Origin: Ascarosepion bandense
Lineage: Eukaryota; Mollusca; Cephalopoda; Sepiida; Sepiidae
Direction of reading: 5' to 3'
Length of the DNA stretch: 64,000 nt
NCBI GenBank assembly: GCA_037127315.1
Contig: JBBBDQ010000192.1
Location: 4,167,001 to 4,231,000 of the forward strand
The translations under genes and the position numbers were made by a program. Each line of letters starts with the position of its first letter. Position 1 is the stretch's first letter. Under the pieces are notes generated by a model. That model did not search any database and had not been told where the DNA came from. It saw only the letters and a program-made list of their open reading frames with translations. Positions 22,790 through 33,654 of this stretch are shown piece after piece.

Positions 22790-24060
22790 TATAGAGGCTT
22801 GACATGTTACTTGCTGAGCAGATTCCAACACAATAACAGAAAAGTCCTTGTCATACATTAAGAACTAAAGCTACCTTATGGAATCAATTTGAGTTACTCC
22901 CATACATAATAATTAGATGGTAAATTTGGATGTAGTGAGTCTGTTCATCAAGGTTCCAACAGATGAAGTTCTATTAGTAGTTTGAAATAGATTGAAATCA
23001 GATACTTTCCTTAAGGAATATACTTGCATCCTGATAGATAATCTGATAGAATTGTTGACATTTTGTGTACACAGTCAACATTCTTCAAACTATGGTCTGA
23101 CATGTACCAGAAGGAATGAGGTTTGATTATATATTCATCAATAGTATATGGCAAAGATACACATGGAATACTTCAAAGAAATGGCTTTAGGAATAGCGCT
23201 ACTGAAGCCAACTATATGTAATTTAGATACGTAGATAATACCTTGATACTATGGCCTCACTAAGGAAATGTGCAAATACTGCTGGACTGAACTTTTAAAA
23301 CCTTTGATCCAGTTCATGACACAAAAGGAAATTTAACATCCGCTAGCCTTCCTGGATGTACTAATAACTTACAAAAATAGTTGAAGACATATCACAAGCC
23401 AACATTCACCAGACACTAGCAATTTCAATTCTTACCATCTATACAGTGTAAGAAAAAGATTGTCCAATGCCTATCTTAAGCAAAAATCCTAAGTGGCAAA
23501 TCCGACACATGCCAACAAGACATGAACTCCATTAAACACATCTTTCTGAGTAACAACTACTCAGTGAGTATATCAACACCACCTGCAAGCAGATACAGAA
23601 TGGTCAAGGAGGAAGAGTGGAAAATTGCCTTGGTTTGTCTCATTTATATCAAGGGTGCATTGGAAAAGATTCAAAAGATATATGGTTTATACACTATCAA
23701 GACAATATTCAAAAACTGCACAACCAAGACACCTCTGTTGTGCCAAGTCTAACACATAGAAGTACTATGTGCATTCCATTCCACTTGTAGTTGTGGCAGC
23801 AAATACAAAGATGAAACCAGTTACTCACTAAAGGTAAGACTGGAAGAATGTCAAAAAGTCATAATTAGGGGTGAGATAATAGAATTAGGCATGGCTGATC
23901 ATGTCTGGAAGAAAAGGCGTACTCACCAACTCCTATGAAATGAAGTAAAAATACTAGACGAGGCAGAACATCAATCATCTTTCTGAATGAATCAGTGCAT
24001 ATGCTAGGTTATGACAGCCTCCTCAATAGATATAAAATACAATACAAAATCCATTAATTA
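22790..24060 (+). pseudogene. Penelope-like element, RT plus GIY-YIG, heavily decayed
   Basis: Across several frames the plus strand encodes Penelope-like motifs in order: LDVVSLFIKVPTDEVLLVV (22930-22985), MEYFKEMALGIALLKP (23160-23210), a Y-V-D-D region ruined near 23228 (RYVDNT/stop), PSWMY of the LDV block (23350), QANIHQTL (23400), HIFLSNNYSVS and ALEKIQKIYGLYTIKTIFKN (23540-23710), then CSCGSKYKDETSYSLKVRL and MADHVWKKR of the GIY-YIG nuclease (23790-23920), and WNEVKIL-like sequence near 23945. Order and spacing match a full RT-thumb-endonuclease. It has many stops and frameshifts, and the 5' part is truncated. No intact catalytic residues remain. Confidence 0.85.
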
Positions 24061-24289
24061 TTAATCAAGTGTCATAAATACCAGATGGCTGAATAGCAGT
24101 GACAAAAAAAGGCAATATATAAAAAGAAATGGCTGTAAAAGATTCCAGGTTTCAGTAGCAGTCACAGAGTAGGCAAAAAGAACATTGGGTTTAAGTTTCT
24201 TAGTGTATAGAATGCCATCAAAATTCCACTTATTCCTTGCTGTTATTAAATTTTGTACCACTAAGAATCTTTTCAAATTATATTTATAT

Positions 24290-24430
24290 ATATAATTGAA
24301 TATATGGATTGAAATCTGACAAGATGAATATAATAAATAAAGAACAAGTAGGAAAAAAGTATCTTTAATCTAACATGTTTCCCTTATAACAAGCTTCTTC
24401 AGAGATTTAATAAGGATGAATGATTTAAAA
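24290..24430 (-). repeat. Penelope-type terminal segment with CTGAAGA-stem-GAAAC motif
   Basis: The reverse complement of 24360-24420 matches 34345-34420: AAATCTCTGAAGAAGCTT, GAAACATGTTA, TTAAAGATA and TTGTTCTTTATTTATT. The motif lies at 24377-24402 on the minus strand, opposite to the RT at 22790-24060. CTGAAGA, a short stem and GAAAC is the arrangement of hammerhead-like motifs in Penelope terminal repeats, but an extra base precedes helix II and the stem is imperfect here. Confidence 0.6.
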
Positions 24431-24439
24431 ATCTGAGAG

Positions 24440-25436
24440 ACAGTGTACGCCGACGACACCACCATTTACTCTCGCCTTGATCAAAAATTTGCTGGGATTG
24501 ACAAAGCGAACCTCGCTGCCGAGCTTGAGAAAGACCTCGAATCCATGGTGGACTGGTGAAAGAAATGGCTCATAAATTTTAATGCTTCCAAAACAAAGCT
24601 GCTATCTATCAACTATTATAGACAATCGCTCCTACCCACCATTAGCTTGGAACAGGCTATCTCCCCTGAGAGTAAAACACTACACCTTGGCCTCACACAC
24701 TCAAGTGGAATGACTATATCAAATCCATCGCTAAATCCACTGCTAAGAAGGTCGGTTCACTGTCCAGGGCCAGGAAGTTTTTCCCATCTGAGTCCATCCT
24801 ACACATATATAAATCTACCATCCACCTGTATATTGAATACTGCTGCCACATCTGGTCGGGTGCCCCTGCTATTCACCTTGAGGTTCTTGACAAAATCCAA
24901 CAGAGAAACTGCAATGTGATCGATACTGACTTGGCAGCTCGGCTGCAGTCACTTTCTCACCAGCATGACGTGGCTTCCCTGTGCCTCTTCTATAAATATT
25001 TTCACAGCTTCTGCTCCAATGAACTTAGATCACTGGTGCCCCCTTGGTATGAATTTACATGAGCTACTAGATTAGCAACTAGGTCCATTCTTTTACAGTG
25101 AAACTGATAAAGTCTAACTGCAATTTCTACTCTAACAGTTTCTTTTTACACACTTTTCACCTGTGGAATTCCCTTCCATATACTTGCTTCACCGACAGCT
25201 ACAATCTCCAGGAATTTAAATGTAAGGTCAATAGACATCTATCACACTAACTCGCATCCATTCTCACAAGATCTTTTTCCATCTACTCCACCCACATCCT
25301 CGGTATCCTCATCCATCCATTATCTCCTGACATTTCCTATAACTAACCCCTTTTTCTCATCACTTTCTATGTAACCCCCTGTGCAACAGTGGCAGTAGAA
25401 TGCCTTGTTTGGGGTGAGATGATTTAAAAAAAAAAA
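24440..25436 (+). mobile_element. Jockey/CR1-type LINE, 5'-truncated
   Basis: Begins inside the RT palm at VYADDTTIYSRLDQK (24450) and continues colinearly with the 62046-63543 copy: ANLAAELEKDLESMVDW, KLLSIN, a frame broken near 24690, then CHIWSGAPA and LWNSLP. It ends with the shared family 3' end (GTAACCCCCTG...TTGGGGTGAGATGATT) and an A tail at 25424-25438. The YADD catalytic motif is intact, unlike the 62-kb copy, but an in-frame TGA near 24558 and several frameshifts disable it. It looks relatively young. Confidence 0.87.
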
Positions 25437-25814
25437 AAAGTATTTTTTAAATGAGGTATAGTTTCAAAAATGAGGTATAAATGAGGTATATGTGTCACAT
25501 GTGATAAAGCAACGGATGAATATTAAATGTAGAAGATAAAACTTGTGTTTGTTTAACTATGTGTCAATGTATTCTTTTTAAATAAAATAAGCAAAAACAT
25601 TTATGAATGTCTGTGTTGAGAGAAATCAAATGATTGAATGTTTTCATTCTAAATAACGTGAGAAACATGTATGAATCAAAAACGAAATATATTTCCGTTT
25701 AAATTCTAGTGAAAATGTTAACAGAATCATGCTGCGGTGGTTACCTCTGCTCTGCTGCTCTACTTCCTCTTTTATTCTTGCTGCCTGCCTCTTCTGCTCT
25801 CATAGTCTCATCAG

Positions 25815-26895
25815 TATTTAAAGTTGAATACTCTTAAGTTGTAATTTAGAAACATTAGAGTTTCTCCATTCTCAGGACACAGCCTGTTCCTCATAGGTTC
25901 ATACACATTACCACCTGTACTAAAGAGCCTCTCACTCTCCAAGGATGAAGGTGGTGCGCTCAAATATTTTGAAGCCAGTTTAATCAGCAGTGGTAAGGTC
26001 TCCTGTGTCTTTTTTCACCACTGAAATGGATCATCACCTCTTGCGAGTAGTGGTAAAGCTACATAATGATCAAGTTCTTTTGTGCACTTATGAATAAGGG
26101 ATTTACTCATTTTGAGTTTAGATTGTGCTTCTTGTATTTCTGTTGTACTTGCAATTGCAGTCTCTAGGTTTAACTCAGCCTCTACCTACTCTAAGTTTGA
26201 ATTTGTTATAGTAGGCTTATTTGAAGCTAATTCATCAAACAGGCTTGAAAGAGATACCGTTTTACTTTGACTTTGATCTTCTTGACCCTCAGTAGAGCTT
26301 GAAGAAGTGCATCCTGATTCTGCTTCATTATCATCAGTAGAAAGTAGATGTAGAATCCAATTCTTAATGGTGTTTTCCATGTCATATTTTTTAAATTTAA
26401 ATTTGAATCTTGGATCTAGGAAAGTAGATACACACAAGTTTTTATCATTTAGATTGGATGAAAATCTTATTTCCATTGATTCACTGAATTGTTCAACAGT
26501 GGTAAGAAGGATTCCACTAAAGTCAGAAATAACCTCAGAGTTAAAATTGTCGGTATTATCATTATCTTATCAACAACATACATTACAAGAGCTTTTCATT
26601 GTTCTAACTTTCTTTTCAGCATTTAATATGTTGAATTCCACCATGTGATCACATCTTGAATGAATTTGTTTTTCCAAATTAAGCTGATCCTGTATTTCAG
26701 TTAATTTGCTAATGGAGAGCGATTAAAGTGAGAGACTATATTTCTGTTAGTTGTAATGATTGTCTTCACAGCCTGTTGGGAAAATAATGAGTCATTTATT
26801 GAGAGTTGCAATGTATGTATGAAGCATCATAGTGACTAAACTACATTCCTTGACACCAGCAACCATATTTGCTCATGAATCCCGCAAGACTAAGA
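25815..26895 (-). pseudogene. hAT transposase (ZBED-like), C-terminal two thirds
   Basis: Minus-strand frames encode DSGANMVAGVKECS, then HFNRSPLAN and IQDQLNLEKQ-like segments, then a longer frame with FLDPRFKFKFKKYDM (26186-26476). The dimerisation domain follows at 26040-25815: DDPFQWWKKTQETLP, LASKYLSAPPSSLESERLFS, TGGNVYEPMRNRLCPENGE. This order is that of hAT transposases with the C-terminal dimerisation region (ZBED4/ZBED1-like in animals). Stops and frameshifts are frequent. The N-terminal BED finger is missing, because similarity stops at about 26895 where the gypsy element begins at 26933. Confidence 0.87.
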
Positions 26896-26932
26896 AAACT
26901 TTATTGAAAATTTTATACTCATCCAGAACATT

Positions 26933-28282
26933 GTGCCAGAGATGAAGCGGGAAAACAGACAGATGGAGGAATGTCCCAAGTTGAATATATCTAGAAAAGA
27001 GTTAAAGCGAGAACAGGAGGCCGAAGAAGAAATAAGGAAACTGCATTCACTAATTGAGAGAAATAAGGAAGAGAAAGAAAAGTTGGGATGTTATTATGTT
27101 AAAAGAGGTATCTTAATGAGGCGATGGAAGCCACAAACTGGTGCCGGGATGGATCAGTATGACCAATACGAACAAATAATAGTACCTACAAAATACCATG
27201 ACGAAATCTTATCTTTGGCACATGATAATCAATGGGCTGGGCATTTAGGCGTGACAAAGATGCATGACAAGATCACTAAATACTTTTATTGGCCTGGAAT
27301 AAGAAGGAACATAAAATCATTTTGTCGGATGTGTCAAGTATATCAGATTATGGGTAAGCCAAACCAACAGATCCCAAAGGCGCCCTTACAACCAGTACCA
27401 GCTACAGAAGAGCCATTCAGTAGAGTTATAATCGATTGTGTTGGGCCTTTACTGCCAACCAAGAATCAGCACTAGTATCTATTAACCATAATGTGTTCTT
27501 CAACCAGATACCCTGAGGCAGTTCCCTTAAGAAATATATCAGCAAGGAAGATAATGGATGTGTTAGTAAATTTCTTTACCAAATTGGGCCTGCCAAAAGT
27601 GATACAAACAAACCAAGGGTCTAATTTCACATCGAAGTTGTTTAAAGAAGTTACCAAGCAGTTGGGAGTAACCCATATCAAGTCAAGCGCATATCACCCA
27701 CAATCTCAGAGAGCGCTATAACGATTCCATGCAACATTAAAAACTATGTTGAGAACCTATTATATGAAGAATCAGGAAGATGCATGTGATGCATCCAAGA
27801 GTCTATAGGATTCAGTCCATTTGAAATAATTTTTGGTCACCAGGTGAGAGGACCGCTTAAGATGTTACAGGAACAATTGATGTTAGATCAACCTACACAT
27901 GATGATATGCATACATAGGTAACAAACATGAGACGAAGACTGAAAGCTGTGCAGCAACTAGCGAAGAAGCACTTGCAAAGTAAGCAAACAAATATGAAAG
28001 AGCAATCTGATAAAAAGACTTAATAGGCAATTCCAGAAGGATGAGGAAGTACTCATAATGCTGCTTTTGAATGGCCAACCATTTAGAGCGAAGTATCAAG
28101 AACCATTCAAAATATTAAAAAAGCTGAACGATGTGAACTATTTGATACACACGCCTAATAGAAGTAAAGGTAAAATGACATCCCATATTAACATGTTAAA
28201 AAGATTTCATAGGAGAGATAAAAGGCAAACAGTAATGCTAGTGAATGAACAAGAAAGATGGAAAGTGAAAAGCCATGAATAA
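26933..28282 (+). pseudogene. Gypsy integrase (HHCC zinc finger, DDE core, C-terminal domain)
   Basis: A charged N-terminal linker precedes the zinc finger (HDNQWAGHLGVTKMHDK, then CRMCQVYQ) and the core. The first catalytic aspartate is present (VIIDCVGPL). The second reads N (VIQTNQGSNF), and the glutamate position near 27719 has become a stop (AL-stop-RFHATLK). In-frame stops occur near 27473 and 27719, with further damage at 27790-28040. The C-terminal domain is readable at 28058-28210 (EPFKILKKLNDVNYLIHTP, SHINMLKRFHRR). The acceptor-site integration activity is therefore lost. Confidence 0.87.
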
Positions 28283-29745
28283 GTCAGTCACTGGATGGAA
28301 AAGGACCAGCCTCTGAAGTTAGAGAATTCCAAAATATTAGGTAACTCAGAAGAAAAATTGGCTCATTTGACAGGTGAAGTAATGAGTAAATTGATAACCC
28401 TGATAAACAAATATTGAGACATATTTGCGGATACGCCCCAGCAAACTAATGCTGCAATTCATGATATAACATTGATTTCAGAGCAGCCGATCAAGCAACA
28501 TCCTTATCAACTAAATCCTAGGAAGTTAGAAGTCATGAGGGAGGAGATTAAGTATATGTTAAAACATAGAATTATAGAACCAAGCCAAAGCGAATGGTCG
28601 TCACCATGTGTACTCGTGGACAAACCGGATGAAACAGTAAGATTTTGCACTGATTAGAGAAAAGTAAATAATGTTACTAAAGCAGATGCATATCCAATCC
28701 CTAGAATGGAAGATTGTATAGATCGAATTGGTCAGGCAAAATATATTACTAAGTTGGACATGCTGAAGGGATACTGGGCTGTGCTGCTGACTGACAGAGC
28801 AAAAGAAATATCAGCATTTGTGACACCGGATAGCGCATATTAATATAAGTTTATGCCATTTAGTATAATGAATTCCCAGGCCACGTTTGTACGCCCGATG
28901 AAAAGTTGTTGGTTGGATATTCCAGGAGTTGACGCATACTTCGATGATGTGGTGATTTACAGTAATGCCAAAAGTGAACATGTAGATATGGTACAGAAGG
29001 TATTTGAGAAATTAAAAGAAGCGGGACTGACAGTCAAAGCAAGTTTTGTAATGCCACAATTAAGTATTTAGGACATGTGATTGGACAGGGAAAACTTAGG
29101 CTAATAGAGGCGAAAACTGCAGCCATTGTGAACTTTCTGCGTCCCCTGAACAGCAGAAGTCTGAGAAAATTTTTAGGAATGGCAAATTATTACCAGCGGT
29201 ACTGTAAAAACAGCCAAGATTGCTACACCGCTAACAAATTTACTAGGAAAGGGGCATAAATTTATATGAACTACAGAGTGTGAAGTTGCCTTGGAAACCA
29301 TTAAGGATAAATTAAAATCAAACCCAGTACTAAAGGCCTCAGATTTCAGGAAGCCATTTCAGATGCATGTAGATGCAAGTGACGTGAGAATTGAAGCAGT
29401 ATTAATGCAAGAAGATGAAAATAGGGAAGTACATCCCGTAAGATTTTATTAAAAAAAGCTGAATCAATTCCAAAAGTCCTATTCGACGATAACTAAAGAA
29501 GCTCTAGTATTAATATTGGCAGTGCTACACTTTGAGATTTATATCACGAATTCTCTTTCTCCTACGATCGTTTATACTGATCATAATCCCCTGATATTCA
29601 TAGATTGCATGTGAAACAAAAACAGAAGATTGCAAAATTGGAGCCTGATATTACAAGAATTTAGCCTTCAAATCAAACATATTGCCAGATCGGCAAACAA
29701 AATAGTGGATACCCTGTTGAGATATTGAAAAAAAAATAAAGGTGA
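28283..29745 (+). pseudogene. Gypsy reverse transcriptase and RNase H
   Basis: After a linker with DIFADTPQQTNAAIHDI, the RT begins HPYQLNPRKLEVMREEI, with EWSSPCVLVDKPD, FCTD (stop in place of the next residue at 28656), YPIPRMEDCIDRIG and TKLDMLKGYWAV. The catalytic box DAYFDDVVIYS near 28940 is intact. A one-base loss near 29060 shifts frame into KYLGHVIGQGKLR, then RKFLGMANYYQRYC. RNase H follows with QMHVDASD, TITKEALVLILAV and VYTDHNPLIF near 29575. At least four stops lie within the domain set. It ends near 29728. Confidence 0.88.
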
Positions 29746-31560
29746 GTGCAAATATTAACTGTAATTTGGGGGAGAATTAGATAGAACATTTGTGTTTAAT
29801 GAAGTTGAGGAAAAAAAAAAAAAAGAAAAGAGAAATATATGTACTTTGAAGAAACTGAAAAAAAAAAAAAAAAAATATTCCTCTTGTACAGCAGATACAA
29901 AATGTATATATGTTCTAGCCATACTGTGTGTATTTTATTAAAATTAAAAGAAAAAAAAATATGTATCTTTTGACAAAACTGTAAAAAGATTTTATGTATA
30001 CTTTTGTCATGTAAAAGAAAAGAGGCGATATGTATATTTCAATAAAGCAATCGTAAAAAAGGGGTGATGGACAATTGCACACACACCGAGATTACGTAAA
30101 GTATAAGGTAAAGAAAGAAAAAAAAAGGGTTTTTCTTTTTTTTTTTTCGTTTATGTTGGGAGGTGTTACGGATATAAATAGCTGCACACACACCTACACA
30201 CATATATTGAGAATGGTCTCTGCATGGTAACAAAGAGATGCTCACATTAAAGACTAGAGTCAGCCTTGGAATAGCAGGTCAAGGCTAGTTGACCCAGATA
30301 TCCTTAGTAACAAATGTCTAGACAGGAAATAAGCCAGACATGAAAGTCAGTTGCAAGTCGCGAAGCAGCAGGAGTTAGAATCCGCGCCAAAAACAAATCA
30401 CATGGTAAGCAAAAGTTTGAAGTCAGTTGCAGGTCAAATCTCAACAGAACAAGCCATATTTGCTGAGCGCTGATAAATAATGAATGAAGGGAAAACACAT
30501 TTGAAATAATAGTGTAATTTAACCAATTCATCTTAAGCAACTCTGGATAATAAAAAAAAAACTGAACTTATAAATTCTTATTCATAAAAACAAGGAAAAG
30601 AAAGCGAAGCCAAGCCATTTATCGAGAAAGAAACAAATATAGTGACAAAGATAAGAGAAGATTTGTATGCTGGTTTATATTTGTTGAAAGAAGAAAAAGA
30701 AAGCGGAGCCGAGCCGTTCATCGAGAAAGAAAGAAATATAGTGACGAAGATGAAAGAAGCTGTAATATTATTTGTATGCTGACTCCTACTTGTTGAAGGA
30801 ACAGGAAGAAAGCGAGGCTGAATTGTTTTATCAAGGAAGAAAGAAAGATAGCGATGAAGATAAGAAATCTCTAATATAATTTGTACGCTGATTCTGGTTT
30901 ATTCAAAGAAGAAAAAGAAAGTGAAGCTGAGTGGTTTATCAAGAAAAGAAAGCAGATAGCAACGCAGAAAAGTCAACATATAAAGGAAAATATTTTGAAT
31001 TGTTTGAATACAGAAAATACGATGCTGGTTGAAGAAAAGAATAAAGAAATGTGCGAACATTTCAGAATATCTGTATGCTGAAAATATAATATTCAACTGA
31101 AAGTTGTAATTACATACATTTCAAGTGTATAAAGAAAGAAGAGAAAGAGAGAAAAGACAATAAAAGAAAGAGAGAAGGACCTGATACAAAGATAAGTTAT
31201 TATGTTCTTAGACCCATGTTAGAACATGCACGCACTTCCACAAATATTATGTTACCACATACACCATACCACATGTTTATAAATAATATGGTCCTCCCCA
31301 TTTTATCTTGTATTAATCTCTTGCATTCGTAATCACCTGTATTCTTTCATATTTGCTGTTGTGTATTGTTAATGGCTATTTCAACTAGGTTGGGTATCCA
31401 AATATAATTTTGAGGTTCAGGTCATTGGACATTCTAATTCATACGTAAATATATTTTTTTTATTTTGATCTGTTATTTATTAAAATTTTATATCAAAATC
31501 ATCTCGTCTTGACATTTATCCTTGAATTGCTGGTCAGCGCCCGTATTGATATATTGAAGC
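29746..31560 (+). other. Non-coding 3' part of the gypsy element, possible LTR from about 30168
   Basis: A purine tract (GGGGGAGAA, 29767) follows the RNase H. A second purine stretch, TTGGGAGG, precedes TGTTACGGATATAAATAG at about 30168, a plausible LTR start (TG...). I cannot place the LTR end, and no second LTR copy is in the window to test it. A-rich runs fill 29810-30120. The ~100-bp tandem repeat at 30595-30976 lies inside this region. Confidence 0.45.
30595..30976 (+). repeat. Tandem repeat, ~97-110-bp unit, about 3.6 copies
   Basis: Units begin at about 30595, 30692, 30802 and 30910. Each starts GAAAAAGAAAGCG-(A/G)AGC, followed by GCCGTTCATCGAGAAAGAAA or a variant, GTGACGAAGAT, and TTTGTATGCTG near the end. 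The last unit is partial. It is diverged. Part of it lies in an open frame (30881-31081) rich in K and E, which may be a relic of a coding repeat. Confidence 0.75.
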
Positions 31561-31615
31561 AGACCTGGAAAAGTTGCCGTTCGATTATATCAATTGAACA
31601 GCAATCTTATTTTAT

Positions 31616-32094
31616 TTATTTTTTATTTATCATTGTCCATTTGTCATGATCTGGGGCAGATAACCCGTATCTGTCCATAGATGTGAAAATGCAATATACC
31701 CGAATCGACGTGTGAACATCTTGATGGTTATCGTCGAGACAGGTATGTGACACTATCCAGTATGAAAATTCTTCATCACTCATTGGGGTCCATGAACCTA
31801 TATCATCCTTGACAATGAAATCAGAAAAGCAAACTTTCACTTTTGTACATTTGGTAGGGGGAAACTGAAGCTTCTGTATTTTTGGATCTGCTGGTACCTG
31901 AAGTTACTGACAAACGTTTTTGGGTAGCACTGGTACTTGGATTTACAGACGAAGGTACTAGAATTCCCACTGGTACTTGGATTTGTAGACAAAGATACTG
32001 AAATACCACTGATACTTGGATTTACTAAAAAATATTCCTGGGTGCCACTGGTACTAAGTATTACTGACAAACCAGGATGGCAACTGGGTTCCAC
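31616..32094 (-). pseudogene. Unidentified protein remnant with 13-residue repeats; possibly TTF-type hAT N-terminus
   Basis: On the minus strand 32094-31840 holds repeats of about 13 residues with the pattern S-x-S-G...NP (STSGTQEYFLVNP, SISGISVSLSTNP, STSGNSSTF...). After frameshifts it continues into FSDFIVKDDIGSWTPMSDEE, FSYWIVSH and DNHQDVH (31616-31840). The W-x-P-MSDEEFSYWI segment resembles the N-terminal region of TTF/ZMYM-type hAT transposases, but only loosely. It could be the missing N-terminal side of a hAT element, though not demonstrably of the one at 25815-26895. Function uncertain. Confidence 0.35.
31890..32085. repeat. 39-bp minisatellite, about 5 diverged units
   Basis: The plus-strand units start CACTGGTACTTGGATTTA. 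Spacing is 39-40 bp, which is 13 codons, so the repeat keeps the minus-strand frame. Units at about 31940, 31970, 32009, 32048 are the clearest. Confidence 0.7.
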
Positions 32095-32142
32095 CCATTC
32101 ACAGTTAGATCAACCAAATGCAGACGACAATTCTACTTAATC

Positions 32143-32490
32143 AGCTTCTTTTATCACACTTCCCACCTGTAGAACTCTTCCATATTCTTGCTTTCCTGAC
32201 AGTTACAACCTCCAGGAATTTAAATGAAATGTCAATACCCCTCTCTTAACCACTTGACTAGTTCTTTCTACATCACCCTGCATATATTTTCCTTTCTCTC
32301 TATCTTTGCAACTGTCATCACACTGGTATTTCTATCCTTTTCTTGCTCCTTTCTCTAACACCCATGTAACTGGTTCGTCTTTCTCTTTACTCTCCTTCTA
32401 TCTAATCTTTTACTCTTATGTAGCCCCCTGTGCATCAGTGGCATTACCGCCTTGCATGGGGTGAAATGATTAAAAAAAAAAAAAATAAAT
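32143..32490 (+). mobile_element. Jockey/CR1-type LINE, 3'-end fragment
   Basis: Matches the last ~350 bp of the 62-kb copy: TCCCACCTGTAGAACTC, CTCCAGGAATTTAAATG, then the non-coding end ATGTAGCCCCCTGTGCATCA, GTGGCATTACCGCC, GGGGTGAAATGATT and an A tail at 32471-32484. Strong 5' truncation is typical of LINE insertion. Confidence 0.85.
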
Positions 32491-33328
32491 AAATGTCCGT
32501 CGATCCCAAGTAATGCATCTAATGAAGCTCTAAAAGTATAGAAAGTTCTAAAGTAAGTAATAATAAGTAAAAGTAAAACAACTTTACAACAATGAACAAA
32601 TGTCACTAAGTGCATCTCTAAAAGATAGTTAGATCTTTAGTAGTCTTGGTAACATGCACACACAAATAGAAAGAGGGAGAGACAGGAAGAGAGAGAAGAA
32701 AAAGTTGCTTGAAAACTGTTGCTATCTATGGCTCATAACCAAAAGCATTCACATGCACACATGCTCCCAGGCGCACACATACTCTCTATTACCCCTCACT
32801 ATCCTTCTACCACCAAATGATATTGCTGTTTGAACTAGGCAACAGGAAAATATCACACATGGTGGACTCATTTGTTATTGAATGCTGCTAAACTTGAGAT
32901 TTTCACAACTGCAACAATATTTTTGATGTTATATTTGTGTAAAATTTTATGGTGAATTGTTGTTTTTTTTTTTTTTTTTATATTAAATGACGAGCTTTTC
33001 AAGCTAAAAACCAGAATTTTTTTTTTCACCAATTGTTATCAAGTTATGCATTTGGAGAAGCTTTTAAATTTGTTATATCTGAAAAGTTTAAGTTGATTAA
33101 TCTGATTTTGTGTTACTAATATGTGGAAAGGCTTATGCCAAATCAATAAAAACATATTTCAATGCATTTCAGCAGAATTTTGAAAATTTTTGGAAGAAAG
33201 ATGGGACCCCCATCCATCTTGGCCAATGGGGCCTTTGCATAAGCACAGCTAAAGCACACCATGGTAAATCTGGCAATGGTTACAACTGTACTAACTTATT
33301 TTAACATTGAAACAATAAGTAATAGTTA
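32491..33328. other. Intronic sequence, nothing recognised
   Basis: AT-rich, with short CA-rich stretches (32745-32790). No motif was found. Confidence 0.5.
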
Positions 33329-33638
33329 TGTGCATTGTGATACATTGGATATTAACTGGGAATGACAAATTGGTAAGCCAAGTTCGACTTCCAGTTGAAT
33401 TCATGGCATTCACTTATGCACAAATGCCCTTGGGAAAGGTATTAATCCGTCTCTTCCCTCCAGTTATGGGTTAAAATCACAGGACAGATTAGTTTCTGTA
33501 GCCTTGGCTGACAACCAGTCTACCACAGAAAGTAATGGCAACCTACTACGGAATAGTCTTCTGCTCAGTCAGTCATGTCTCATTCGAGACATGATTGCTC
33601 AAAGCGTGTATCACGTATGGCACTTAACTGACTGACTG
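33329..33638 (+). repeat. tRNA-derived SINE, copy 2 of 3
   Basis: Colinear with 18163-18475. The B box reads CAAGTTCGACTTCC. This copy has more CpG-to-TpG changes in the head (TGTGATACATTGGATATTAA). It ends CTTAACTGACTGACTGG 15-20 bp before the truncation point of the Penelope fragment at 33655. Confidence 0.88.
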
Positions 33639-33654
33639 GTTTGTGTGTAAGTGT

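Larger units (their letters stand above)
26933..29745 (+). mobile_element. Ty3/gypsy retrotransposon Pol, Gmr1-type order INT-RT-RNase H
   Basis: The plus strand encodes integrase first (26933-28282), then reverse transcriptase and RNase H (28472-29728). The open segments starting at 26933, 27491, 28058, 28472 and 28853 all lie in the same reading frame, with a shift only near 29060. This argues for one polyprotein and not two adjacent elements. No LTR lies between INT and RT. Integrase upstream of RT is characteristic of the Gmr1 clade of Ty3/gypsy, first described from deuterostomes. Gag, protease and the 5' LTR are absent; the element starts 40 bp from the hAT remnant. Confidence 0.88.
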
